A stretch of DNA of 64,000 bases, taken from assembly GCF_038446665.1 (NCBI RefSeq), contig NZ_CP151802.1, forward strand, positions 1,116,001 to 1,180,000. The letters are read 5' to 3'. The notes under the pieces are model-generated. The model was given only the letters and a program-made list of their open reading frames with translations, did no database searches and had not been told where the DNA came from. This document shows positions 1-7,224 of the stretch, one piece after another; the stretch's first letter is position 1; each line of letters starts with the position of its first letter. The DNA comes from Lysobacter sp. FW306-1B-D06B (lineage in GTDB: Bacteria > Pseudomonadota > Gammaproteobacteria > Xanthomonadales > Xanthomonadaceae). Position numbers and translations under genes: made by a program.

Positions 1-1891
1 TATCGCCCATCTCTGCGTCGACGACCTGCGCGAGCGTCGCGCCGCCGAACAGCGCATCCGGAAACTGCAGCAGTTCGACGAACTGACGGGCTTGCCGAAC
101 CGGCATCTGCTCATCGAGCGTCTGGACGCGACCTTGCAGACCAGCACCGAAACTGCGGTTCTGGTGCTTGACATCGACCGCTTCAAGCGAATCAACGACG
201 GCCTGGGCCACAAAATCGGCGACGCAGTGCTGCGCGAAGTGGCACAACGCATCGCCGCGACCGTGCACAGCGTCGTTCTGATTGCACGCCGCAGCGGCGA
301 CGAGTTCGTGATCGTGATGTCGGCCTCGTCGGTGACGGCGCTGAACGCGGCGCAGGCACTGCTCGAGACAATTTCTCGACCGATGACGATCGAGGGGCAC
401 GAACTCCAACTCACCTGCCGCATCGGCATCGCCATGGCGCCTGCCGACGGCGACCGTCCCGACACTCTGCTGCGCAGCGCCAACGCCGCGCTGCGCCACG
501 CCAAGCTGCTAGGCCTCAACCAAGTCAGCGTCTTTGCCGGCGCGCCACATGACGACGACCCCGAACGGCTAGCGCTGGAGACCGCGCTTCGCCAGGCGCT
601 GCGCGACGAGCAGTTCGAGCTGCACTACGAGCCGCAGGTGGACCTGGTGCATGGCCGCATCGTCGGCGTCGAGGCATTGCTGCGTTGGCAGCACCCGACG
701 CTGGGCCGCATTGCGCCGGATCGCTTCATCCCGATCGCCGAGGAGACTGGCCTGATCGTCCCCATCGGCGACTGGGTACTGCGCCGCGCCGTCGAGCAGG
801 CCGCGAGCTGGCAGCGCGCAGGGCTGCCGCCACTGCGCATGGCGGTCAACCTGTCGCCGCGCCAGTTGCTGCAGCCGGACCTGGCCCACCGCGTCGAACG
901 CCTGCTCGCCGCGACTGGCCTCGACCCGCGGCTGTTCGGTGTCGAAGTCACCGAGAGCATGATGATCGCCAACATCGATCAGGCGGTGCAACATCTCAGC
1001 GCGCTGCGCGCGCTCGGCGTCGAGGTCTCGCTCGACGACTTCGGCACCGGCTATTCGAGCCTGGGCTACCTGCGCCGGCTGCCGGTGGACGTGATCAAGA
1101 TCGCCCGCTCGCTGGTGCCCGACGTTGCCGCGCCGGCGGAAGATTTGTCCATCACGCGCGCCATTATCACGATGGCGCACCAGCTGCAGATGACGGTGCT
1201 TGCCGAAGGCGTCGAAAGCGAAGGCCAGGCGGCGCTGCTGGCCGCCAACCGATGCGACCGCATCCAGGGCTACTGGTTCAGCGCCGCACTGCCGGGGGCT
1301 GCGGTCGAAGCGATGCTGCGCGACGGTCGGAAAATCGACCCGGCGCTGCTGGCCGGGCATTCGCCGCAGCGCACCGTTCTGCTGGTTGACGACGAGGAGA
1401 GGATCCGCGCGCAGGACCAGTTGCTGCAGTCCGAACGGCTGGCGTCGATCCAGCAGCTCGCCGCTGGCGTTGCGCATGAGATCAACAATCCAATCGGCTA
1501 TGTATTCTCGAACCTCGGTACGCTGGAGACCTATCTCGAGCGCCTGTTCGAGATGCTCGACGCGTACGAGCGGGCCGAACCGGCGCTGGCCGACGGCGCC
1601 ATCGCGGCCGGGCTCGCCGCATTGCGTGCACGGTTCGAACTCGACTACCTGAAGCAGGACATCCCGATGCTGATCGGCGAGTCCAAGGAAGGTCTTTCGC
1701 GCGTGCACAGTATCGTCCAGGACCTGAAGGACTTCTCGCGCGTCGACACACAGCAAGAGTGGGTCTTGGCCTCGCTGCACCAGGGGATGAAGTCGACGCT
1801 AAACATATTCACCAACGAGATCGAATACTGCGCCGACGTGCGCCGCGAGTACGGTACCTTGCCCGACATCCCGCAGGAGGCTTCCACATGA
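1..1891 (+). CDS. GGDEF-EAL protein fused to a truncated histidine kinase (5' partial)
   Basis: The frame is open from base 2, so the true start lies upstream; the TTG at 92 falls inside the GGDEF motif region 'LTGLPNR'. A diguanylate cyclase domain comes first, with its signature altered to SGDEF. An EAL phosphodiesterase domain follows (EALLRW near 670, DDFGTGYSSLGYL near 1036), so cyclic-di-GMP turnover is likely. After the EAL domain only 'TVLLVDDEE' of a receiver domain remains, running straight into a histidine-kinase dimerisation segment with the H-box 'AAGVAHEINNP' (near 1465). The protein ends shortly after 'EYGTLPDI', exactly where the N-box of the HATPase domain should begin, so no ATP-binding domain is present. 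It overlaps the next gene by ATGA. The domains are clear; whether the deletions are ancient or recent cannot be seen. Confidence 0.85.
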   Translation, partial: IAHLCVDDLRERRAAEQRIRKLQQFDELTGLPNRHLLIERLDATLQTSTETAVLVLDIDRFKRINDGLGHKIGDAVLREVAQRIAATVHSVVLIARRSGDEFVIVMSASSVTALNAAQALLETISRPMTIEGHELQLTCRIGIAMAPADGDRPDTLLRSANAALRHAKLLGLNQVSVFAGAPHDDDPERLALETALRQALRDEQFELHYEPQVDLVHGRIVGVEALLRWQHPTLGRIAPDRFIPIAEETGLIVPIGDWVLRRAVEQAASWQRAGLPPLRMAVNLSPRQLLQPDLAHRVERLLAATGLDPRLFGVEVTESMMIANIDQAVQHLSALRALGVEVSLDDFGTGYSSLGYLRRLPVDVIKIARSLVPDVAAPAEDLSITRAIITMAHQLQMTVLAEGVESEGQAALLAANRCDRIQGYWFSAALPGAAVEAMLRDGRKIDPALLAGHSPQRTVLLVDDEERIRAQDQLLQSERLASIQQLAAGVAHEINNPIGYVFSNLGTLETYLERLFEMLDAYERAEPALADGAIAAGLAALRARFELDYLKQDIPMLIGESKEGLSRVHSIVQDLKDFSRVDTQQEWVLASLHQGMKSTLNIFTNEIEYCADVRREYGTLPDIPQEAST

Positions 1892-2403
1892 AGCGTCTGC
1901 TGATCGTCGACGACGAGACGCCGGTCCTGCACGCCCTGCGCCGTCTGCTGCAAAACCACTTCAAGCCGCAGCAACTCGGCGTGGAAATTTGTGCCGATTC
2001 GCTCCACGCGTTGCAGCGCCTGCACGAGGTGCACTTCGACGTGCTGATATGCGATTACGGGATGCCGCGGATGGACGGCGTGACGCTGCTCGTCCGCGCC
2101 AGGGAGCTGGCCCCACGTACTGTGCGCATGATGCTCACCGCGGCGACCGACTTCGGCACCGTGCTGGCGGCGGTGAATAGGGCCGGGGTCTTCCGCTACA
2201 TTCCAAAGCCGTGGAGCGAACAACAGCTTCTGGCCGACTTGGGTGCTGCACTGGTATTCGACCCTGCCGCCGCCCCGAGTATCGAAGAGCTGGAACGGCG
2301 CCGGCTCGAGGGGCTTGAGCCGGGCATTACTCAGGTTGAGTGGGGTCCGAACGGTGAAGTGCTGATGCCTGGCCCCTTACCGACGCGGCTGAGCGAGTTC
2401 TGA
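1888..2403 (+). CDS. Response regulator, single receiver domain
   Basis: This 171-residue protein begins MKRLLIVDDE and has the acidic pocket, the phosphoacceptor Asp in 'DVLICDYGMP', a switch Thr/Ser region in 'MLTAAT' and the conserved Lys in 'YIPKPW'. The KPW ending is typical of receivers from HD-GYP/RpfG-type regulators, but here only about 45 residues follow and no output domain is recognisable. The ATG at 1888 is preceded by a strong AGGAGG-like site (1873-1880) and overlaps the stop of the kinase gene, so the two are translationally coupled. It probably receives phosphate from the kinase. That kinase lacks a catalytic domain, so a partner kinase elsewhere is likely. Confidence 0.85.
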   Translation: MKRLLIVDDETPVLHALRRLLQNHFKPQQLGVEICADSLHALQRLHEVHFDVLICDYGMPRMDGVTLLVRARELAPRTVRMMLTAATDFGTVLAAVNRAGVFRYIPKPWSEQQLLADLGAALVFDPAAAPSIEELERRRLEGLEPGITQVEWGPNGEVLMPGPLPTRLSEF

Positions 2404-2527
2404 GTCCGCTGGGGAGCAGCCATCTCAACCAATGCAGAGGCTGACCTGAAAGAGCTTGCCGCATGGGATGGCGGCGTTCCTTGCGTTGGCGCAGTATGGC
2501 GAGACCACCATCGGCAGGGAGAACACC

Positions 2528-3043
2528 ATGCCGTCGCCGCGTCGAAGCCCAGGCCCGCTGCTCCAGGAAACGCGCGAGCGTTGGCCATTGATGAATCATT
2601 ATGAGCGCTTCGAGCATGTCGTCGCGTTCATCCTGAGCGTCATCATCGCGCTGGTCATCGCACTTGCTCTGCTTCAGTTGCTCACGCGCGTGGTGCCGCT
2701 GCTTGTGATCGGCGCGATAGATCCGCTCGACCACGACGTTTTCCAAGGTCTGTTCGGGATGATCATGACCTTGCTGATCGCGCTAGAGTTCAAGCATTCG
2801 ATCATTCGTGTGGCAATGCGCCGCGAGAGCATCGTGCAGGTCAAAACAGTGGTGCTGATCTCATTGCTGGCCCTGTCAAGAAAGTTTATCGTTCTGGACA
2901 GCAAGGCCACAGATGCGGAGACCATTGCCGCACTGGCGGTTGCCACGCTCGTCTTGGGAATCGTCTATTGGCTGCTTCGCGAACGTGACGACCGCCTGAT
3001 GAAGGCCAGTTGCACCGGGTCGGGAGATGGGCCTGGAGAGTGA
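2528..3043 (+). CDS. PsiE-family membrane protein
   Basis: This 171-residue protein has four hydrophobic segments and the family hallmark 'LALSRKFIVLD' near the third membrane region, as in phosphate-starvation-inducible PsiE proteins. The biochemical function of the family is unknown. The start was placed at ATG 2528 because AGGGA (2516-2520) sits seven bases upstream; a later ATG at 2591 (MNHYERFEH) is closer to the usual family N-terminus. It stands alone, 124 bases after the response regulator. No Pho box was recognised upstream. Confidence 0.75.
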   Translation: MPSPRRSPGPLLQETRERWPLMNHYERFEHVVAFILSVIIALVIALALLQLLTRVVPLLVIGAIDPLDHDVFQGLFGMIMTLLIALEFKHSIIRVAMRRESIVQVKTVVLISLLALSRKFIVLDSKATDAETIAALAVATLVLGIVYWLLRERDDRLMKASCTGSGDGPGE

Positions 3044-3682
3044 CTACGCTCCGCGCTGTCCTAAAACACCTTCCACGGCTCCCAGTGCCCGGACTTCGCC
3101 CGCGTCTCCGAACTCAATTTGGGACGCTGGCGTCCCGGCGGGTCATCGCGCAATCCATCTCGTGGGTTGCTGCTCAACTTCTGCGCCCTTTTTTGTACTG
3201 TTGGAGTGGTTGCCGATGAACTTAAGCGAGTAGCGCCGCAGGGATTCGAACGGCGCTCGAGAAGGGTTCTTCGTGGTGAAGGTTTGACGCGCGCTTTTGA
3301 CCATCGCTTTTCGCTGCTGCGTGGGAACGAACTCCTGCTCCTTTCTCTGATCAGAAGGCCATGAAGAACGCCAAGCCTCTACGAGATCAAGCTCTGGAAG
3401 GATCTCGCTAGCCATCGTCCTGCGCAGATGGGTGCCGAAGTTTATGACGACTCACGCCGCTATCAGCCAATGGCAGCGGAACTTCTAGATTGGCATTCGG
3501 CGGGAAGCTGGGCGGCTGGGAATCCGAGGCCTAACGAGCGAACGGCCGCCACTGGCCGTTAGCGGACAAACGAGCAGAGGCAGCGCGGCTGGCGCTGCTG
3601 TTTGGCAGCGTCTTGCCGATTACAGTGGTCCGACCCAAAGCGGTTATTGTGTTTGCTTGCGGAGGAGTGGCATGAAGTACGC
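3044..3682. other. Gene-poor stretch
   Basis: I see no convincing gene here. Open frames on both strands are short and lack ribosome binding sites. A minus-strand frame (3143-3415, 90 residues) could be a small hypothetical protein, but nothing in it is recognisable. A 7-bp inverted repeat (AACGGCC...GGCCGTT) with a six-base loop lies at 3541-3560 without a T-tract. The region may mark the left border of the element that follows. Confidence 0.4.
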
Positions 3683-3883
3683 GCTGCCGGCGCGCTGCTC
3701 ACCGAGCGCAAAAGCGAAATCCTGCGATGGATCAGCTTCGGCGCCAGCAACAAGGTGGTCGCGCAGAAAATTGGCATCAGCCCGAGCACGGTGCGCACGC
3801 ACGTCGAGAGCGTGTTCCGCAAGCTGGGGTGCTCCACGCGTGCCGCGGCGACGTTGAAAGCTTCGCAGCTTGGCTTGATATGA
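3602..3883 (+). pseudogene. LuxR-type helix-turn-helix remnant
   Basis: From 3698 the frame encodes an intact-looking LuxR/GerE DNA-binding domain: 'LTERKSEILRWISFG', then 'GISPSTVRTHVESVFRKLG'. About 30 residues of unclear sequence precede it and no receiver or ligand-binding domain is present. The only upstream starts are weak and no ribosome binding site is evident. I read this as the surviving 3' end of a larger regulator gene, probably truncated when neighbouring DNA was gained. A free-standing HTH protein is possible but less likely. Confidence 0.55.
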
Positions 3884-4086
3884 ACAGAGCGAAAGTAGTC
3901 GTCTTTTAGTGGCCTTATGGCCGGAAGCGGACATCGGGGCTATCTGGGCGGGGAAGATGTAACCGTCGGCTTCGGACCTACAGCATTCGCAAGCTACTTG
4001 TACTTCAATGCACTTCGAGGGGTGCGAGGGTACTTTAAATAGAGGGTGCACCGGCAGTGCGAGATCATGGAGCCTCGATTTCGCGC

Positions 4087-4917
4087 TTAGACTGAGTTTT
4101 GCCAGTTGATCTCATGGCTCTGCTCGACGTCATTCCCGTTGATTGAGAGCACGCGGGTTACGCGCCTGGGCTCGGGCTCGGCGATCGCGGGTCGGGCATT
4201 GCCGGCTCGCAGCGCGCGACGCCGGTTGCTGTCACCTGAAATAGCAATCGGGATGCAGGCTTCGAGAAGCCGGTCGGCGGTGCGCTCACCGATCATCGGC
4301 AGAGTCGCCTGCGTCGCATTCGTTGCGACGATCGTCGGCAGCTTGTCGCGATACCGCGCGTCGACGAGCTCGAAGAGCCGTGCCTGTTCTTTGTCCGTTC
4401 CGGTGCGAACGCCGATCTCGTCCAAGGCGAGGAAATCGATGCGCGCCAGATCGCGCAACAGCGCCTCGGGGTGCTGGCCTTCGAACGGCGGGCGGCAGCG
4501 GTCCCAAACGTCCGGCCAGCTCGCATAACGGGCGCTGTATCCGGCGGCGATGCACGCGGCGGTCAGGCCCGCGAGGAGGTGCGTCTTGCCGACGCCAGGC
4601 GCACCCATGAGCAGCAGTCCCTCGCCGCTGTTCCAGTGCAGGCGTACGTCATCGGCCCAGACCTGCAGCATGCGAGCGGCTGTCTCTTGGCCCGGCTGCG
4701 GGAGCCAGTTCCCCACGGTGCAGGCCTGATATCGCGCAGGTACCTCAGATGCTTCCCAGCGGCGCCACACACGCATTTGGCGATCGAACGCCAAACGTGC
4801 CTCCTCGCGCTCTGCATTCGCCGTGGTACGGCAGTGGCCGCACGTAATCGGCACGCCCTCAGGTACGCCCTCGGAGCGCTGATAGGTGCCGTGGCGCGGG
4901 CAGGCAAACTCGGTCAT
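4087..4917 (-). CDS. DnaC-like replicative helicase loader
   Basis: The protein has 276 residues. An N-terminal zinc-ribbon-like segment (Cys6, His9, Cys26, Cys29) is followed by a AAA+ ATPase with Walker A 'GAPGVGKTHL' (Lys111) and Walker B 'FLALDEIG'. This arrangement is typical of DnaC/phage loaders that place the host replicative helicase on DNA. It is the last gene of a leftward operon, overlapping the initiator gene by four bases (ATGA), which supports a replication role. The C-terminal 35 residues look unstructured. Identification is by motif and context; a DnaC/IstB family member is the only sensible alternative. Confidence 0.85.
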   Translation of the reverse strand: MTEFACPRHGTYQRSEGVPEGVPITCGHCRTTANAEREEARLAFDRQMRVWRRWEASEVPARYQACTVGNWLPQPGQETAARMLQVWADDVRLHWNSGEGLLLMGAPGVGKTHLLAGLTAACIAAGYSARYASWPDVWDRCRPPFEGQHPEALLRDLARIDFLALDEIGVRTGTDKEQARLFELVDARYRDKLPTIVATNATQATLPMIGERTADRLLEACIPIAISGDSNRRRALRAGNARPAIAEPEPRRVTRVLSINGNDVEQSHEINWQNSV

Positions 4918-5732
4918 GGCTTCATCCCCAGACGGCGCATGCTCTCAGCGTTGATTGCGTCCGCATTCTCTTCGCGGGGGAGCCTCCCCAGAATCTCGGT
5001 GGCACGCCGCGCATTCCTATCGACAAGGCTCTCTACGGAGCCCGAGGCTCTCTGCCATTCGTCCTCCCAGCGCCGCTGATTGAGATACGACGTGGGGAGA
5101 GGGATGAACTGCGGGTTGGTCCACTGGCGCGGGTCTGCGACGCGTGCGGCAACGTTAGCGATGATCGCGTCGGCTTGTCTGTCGAGCTTCTTTCTCGCCC
5201 AGATCTCTTGCGCCTTTGCCTTCGCCTCTCGCTTGGGGTACTGCTTCCAGAACTCATCGAACCGCGAAGGGACGTCGGACAAGAGTGAAGCTGGAGAATG
5301 AAGTTGATTTGAAGCTGATATGTCTGACGGATTTGTCAGGGTATAGCCTGACGAATCTGTCAGGGTCGCCCCCGCAGATCCGTCAGTGACGGATTCGACG
5401 CTGACAGATTCGTCACTGTCAGATCGGTCAGTGACGAACTGGTCAGGGTCGCCCGCCGAGTAGATGCTCGAGCGGTTCGCTCCACGCTCTGGACGCTTCA
5501 CTAGGTAACGGCCAGCGCACAGGCGCTGGAGCGATCGCGGGACGCTACGTACTGACACGTGAGCGCGCTCCGCGATCCTCTCAAGGCTGGTGAACGCCCG
5601 ACCGGTTTCGCCGTTAATCATCTGCAGAACGCTCCATAGGACCGCGATGTCGACGCGGCATAATTCGGCGTCCAAGCTCGCCCGTCCGACGACGCGCCAG
5701 TGCTGTAGCAGGCGTTTCGGTTCATCGCCCAC
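4914..5732 (-). CDS. Phage-type replication initiator (lambda O-like)
   Basis: The protein has about 272 residues if read from GTG 5732, which has a GAGG site nine bases upstream and overlaps the previous gene by 11 bases; the open frame extends further upstream to 5849. An N-terminal winged-helix domain ('LERIAERAHVSVRSVPRSLQRL') precedes a Ser/Thr/Asp-rich linker (about residues 96-137). A C-terminal domain ('FDEFWKQYPKREAKAKAQ', 'FIPLPTSYLNQRRWEDEW') is typical of phage replication proteins that contact a helicase loader. The linker is encoded by repeated DNA (5324-5447), listed separately as a possible origin. Gene order initiator-loader mirrors lambda O-P. Confidence 0.75.
   Translation of the reverse strand: MGDEPKRLLQHWRVVGRASLDAELCRVDIAVLWSVLQMINGETGRAFTSLERIAERAHVSVRSVPRSLQRLCAGRYLVKRPERGANRSSIYSAGDPDQFVTDRSDSDESVSVESVTDGSAGATLTDSSGYTLTNPSDISASNQLHSPASLLSDVPSRFDEFWKQYPKREAKAKAQEIWARKKLDRQADAIIANVAARVADPRQWTNPQFIPLPTSYLNQRRWEDEWQRASGSVESLVDRNARRATEILGRLPREENADAINAESMRRLGMKP
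5324..5447. repeat. Iteron-like repeat array inside the initiator gene
   Basis: The block holds several copies of a short interrupted palindrome, TGAC-N6-GTCA. The clearest are CTGACGGATTTGTCAGG (5324-5340), CTGACGAATCTGTCAGG (5348-5364), CTGACAGATTCGTCA (5401-5415) and GTGACGAACTGGTCAGG (5431-5447), with degenerate copies at 5375-5400 and 5416-5430. TGAC half-sites at 5387, 5402 and 5432 fall on a 15-base period. The array encodes the low-complexity linker of the initiator, the position of the lambda origin iterons within gene O. An origin function is inferred. Confidence 0.6.
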
Positions 5733-5955
5733 TGGCAGCGCCCTCGCCGATGAGCGCTTCGCGCAGCTTCCGCACGGCCGTCTGCGCGCCGGCCAGGTCG
5801 GTGGAAGCTTGATCGCACGCCTCGACACTCGGGGTCGCGCTGAGCGCATACAGTTGCTCCATGAGTTGATCGCCCACCTCGGGCAGCTGCAGCCTCAAGT
5901 CCTTCGCCGGCGCGTAGCGGTCGGCGTATGCCGCCGCGGTGATGGGTCGATTCAT
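5722..5955 (-). CDS. Small hypothetical protein of the replication operon
   Basis: This 77-residue protein begins MNRPITAAAYADRYAP. It is mostly helical and charged, with no motif I recognise. The frame extends upstream to 6042, but the ATG at 5955 fits the spacing after the preceding gene, whose stop is at 5981. It overlaps the initiator start by about 11 bases, so it is probably translated from the same message. A role in the element's replication control is a guess from position only. Confidence 0.6.
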   Translation of the reverse strand: MNRPITAAAYADRYAPAKDLRLQLPEVGDQLMEQLYALSATPSVEACDQASTDLAGAQTAVRKLREALIGEGAASGR

Positions 5956-5980
5956 AGCCGCATCCCCTGTGTCAGGTGCC

Positions 5981-6340
5981 TCAGTACGTTTGCCGTTGAG
6001 CCACATGGCGATCGATCGCGGCAGCGGCCACGAGATCCGCAATGGTCGACAAGTACGCCTCCTGCAGGCTTGCAGTGAGGCTGGGGAAGTGTTCGCGGCC
6101 GTCGCCTAGCAGGAGACCGAGCATCGCGTGCGCTTGCTCCAGGCGTCGGCAAAGGCGCTTTGGCGCGCTGAGGTGGGCCTCCAGCGGTCCTGCGTTGCCC
6201 TCTCCGGGCAACTGGCGGTCTTCTACGGCGCTGATCACTTCCTCGAATTGCGGATCGAATCCGCCGAGCCCCTCGGAAGCATTCGTAATCGGCTGCGCAC
6301 GCGAGACCCACGGGCCTTGGTGTACATTGCTGGTGGTCAT
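5981..6340 (-). CDS. Hypothetical protein, first gene of the replication operon
   Basis: The protein has 119 residues and begins MTTSNVHQGPW. The ATG at 6340 has GGAG six bases upstream; an in-frame GTG at 6352 is the alternative. The N-terminal third is acidic and probably disordered, and the rest is helical ('LCRRLEQAHAMLGLLLGDG'). I recognise no family. It leads a four-gene leftward operon with the initiator and helicase loader. Confidence 0.6.
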   Translation of the reverse strand: MTTSNVHQGPWVSRAQPITNASEGLGGFDPQFEEVISAVEDRQLPGEGNAGPLEAHLSAPKRLCRRLEQAHAMLGLLLGDGREHFPSLTASLQEAYLSTIADLVAAAAIDRHVAQRQTY

Positions 6341-6372
6341 GGTCGTCTCCACATTAGACGGCTGTGGTCACA

Positions 6373-6409
6373 ACGGCTCGGGCGTTCCAGCGCTCGGGCC
6401 GTTTTTTTT
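6373..6409 (+). terminator. Intrinsic terminator facing right
   Basis: A 12-bp stem (6373-6384 with 6391-6402, two G-T pairs) with loop TTCCAG is followed by eight T residues (6402-6409). The T-run is on the plus strand, so it would stop rightward RNA, although the flanking genes on both sides are read leftward. It abuts the stop codon of the AlpA-like gene. It may block antisense transcription from the replication operon into the regulatory region. Confidence 0.75.
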
Positions 6410-6630
6410 CAGGCGATTGCTCGGCTGTCGGTGGTTTCAACCACGCCTGCCTCGACGTAGGCATCGAGGTCCTGTCGGCGGTAAAAGACCCGGCTCCCTA
6501 GGCGCATGTATCGAGGGCCGCGCCCCTCGCTCCTCATCTTGTTCAGGGTCGAGGCACTCAGCCCGAGATGCCTGGCTGCGTTCTCGACGCTCAGGCGGTC
6601 GGCCACTGCATTCACTGTCTGCTGGCTCAT
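6409..6630 (-). CDS. AlpA/excisionase-like DNA-binding protein
   Basis: This 73-residue protein has a MerR-like winged helix: 'LSVENAARHLGLSASTLNKMRSEG' followed by 'RGPRYMRLGSRVFYRRQDLDAYV'. This is the standard form of AlpA/Xis small regulators in prophages and satellites, which bend DNA for excision or activate lysogeny-escape genes. It is read leftward toward the replication operon and divergently from the ribbon-helix-helix/integrase pair, the usual position of a directionality factor. Confidence 0.8.
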   Translation of the reverse strand: MSQQTVNAVADRLSVENAARHLGLSASTLNKMRSEGRGPRYMRLGSRVFYRRQDLDAYVEAGVVETTDSRAIA

Positions 6631-6652
6631 GAATATTCCTGTGTGTTTATGT

Positions 6653-6677
6653 GTTCGTTTACAACACAGAAACGAAC
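6653..6677. promoter_or_regulatory. Inverted repeat in the divergent control region of the element
   Basis: Perfect 8-bp arms GTTCGTTT and AAACGAAC are separated by nine bases containing ACAACAC, just upstream of the AlpA-like gene and about 77 bases before the ribbon-helix-helix gene. The region also has repeated TGTGTT-type motifs. It is a good candidate operator for one of the two flanking DNA-binding proteins; which one is unknown. Confidence 0.5.
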
Positions 6678-6753
6678 GCTACAGTGCCCGCTTCGGAATT
6701 ACAAGGGGGTATTTGTGTTAAGTTAATTCGGACACCCGTGAGGCCCCGTCCTA

Positions 6754-7224
6754 ATGGCAGCCACCCCAAAAAAGCGCGTCGGGAGGCCGGCCAAGCCCGC
6801 GTCCGAACGAGCTGACACCTTCAGCATTCGTCTCACCCCGGATCTCAGGGCCAAGGTCGAGGCGGCGGCTGCCGAATCCGGGCGCTCCCTGACTGCGGAA
6901 ATCGTTTGGCGCCTCGAGTCGACGTTCAGTTCTTCATTGACCTACACGCTCATCGACCGCCGACTCGAAGAGTTCGAGCGGCTGCGGGCACGGGAGGCGG
7001 AGTGGCGACTCAACAAACGCCTGCTGACGAGTGAACTCGAAGCGCTACCTCATGCCGACGAGAACGCCAGCAAGCGGAGCCAGCTCGAAAGACACATCCG
7101 CATCGCCGGGGAAGAGCGTGCGCTCGCGCAATCCCAGCTCAAGCGTGTCGAGCGAGAGATTGAGCTCCTCGTTGAAGATCTCGGGAAGCGCGTAGGGAAC
7201 GCGCTTGAGGCGGGCGAGCCGTGA
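6754..7224 (+). CDS. Arc-like ribbon-helix-helix protein with coiled coil
   Basis: The protein has 156 residues. After a basic start ('KKRVGRPAKPAS') comes an Arc/MetJ-type fold: strand 'DTFSIRLTPDL', then 'RAKVEAAAAESGRSLTAEIVWRL'. The remainder is strongly heptad-like and charged (about residues 70-145), suggesting a coiled-coil extension much longer than in Arc repressors. It is translationally coupled to the integrase (GTGA overlap at 7221-7224) and divergent from the AlpA-like gene, so a repressor controlling integration or excision is likely. Confidence 0.75.
   Translation: MAATPKKRVGRPAKPASERADTFSIRLTPDLRAKVEAAAAESGRSLTAEIVWRLESTFSSSLTYTLIDRRLEEFERLRAREAEWRLNKRLLTSELEALPHADENASKRSQLERHIRIAGEERALAQSQLKRVEREIELLVEDLGKRVGNALEAGEP

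Noticed and set aside
3238..3251. GGATTCGAAC resembling the reverse of a tRNA T-loop
   Set aside because: No anticodon arm, acceptor stem or CCA surrounds it, and the flanking GCGCCG/CGGCGC bases form a stem incompatible with a T-arm.
3530..3565. GCCTAAC...GTTAGC pattern reminiscent of an integron attC site
   Set aside because: The spacing is far too short, the core site does not match GTTRRRY, and no integron integrase is present.
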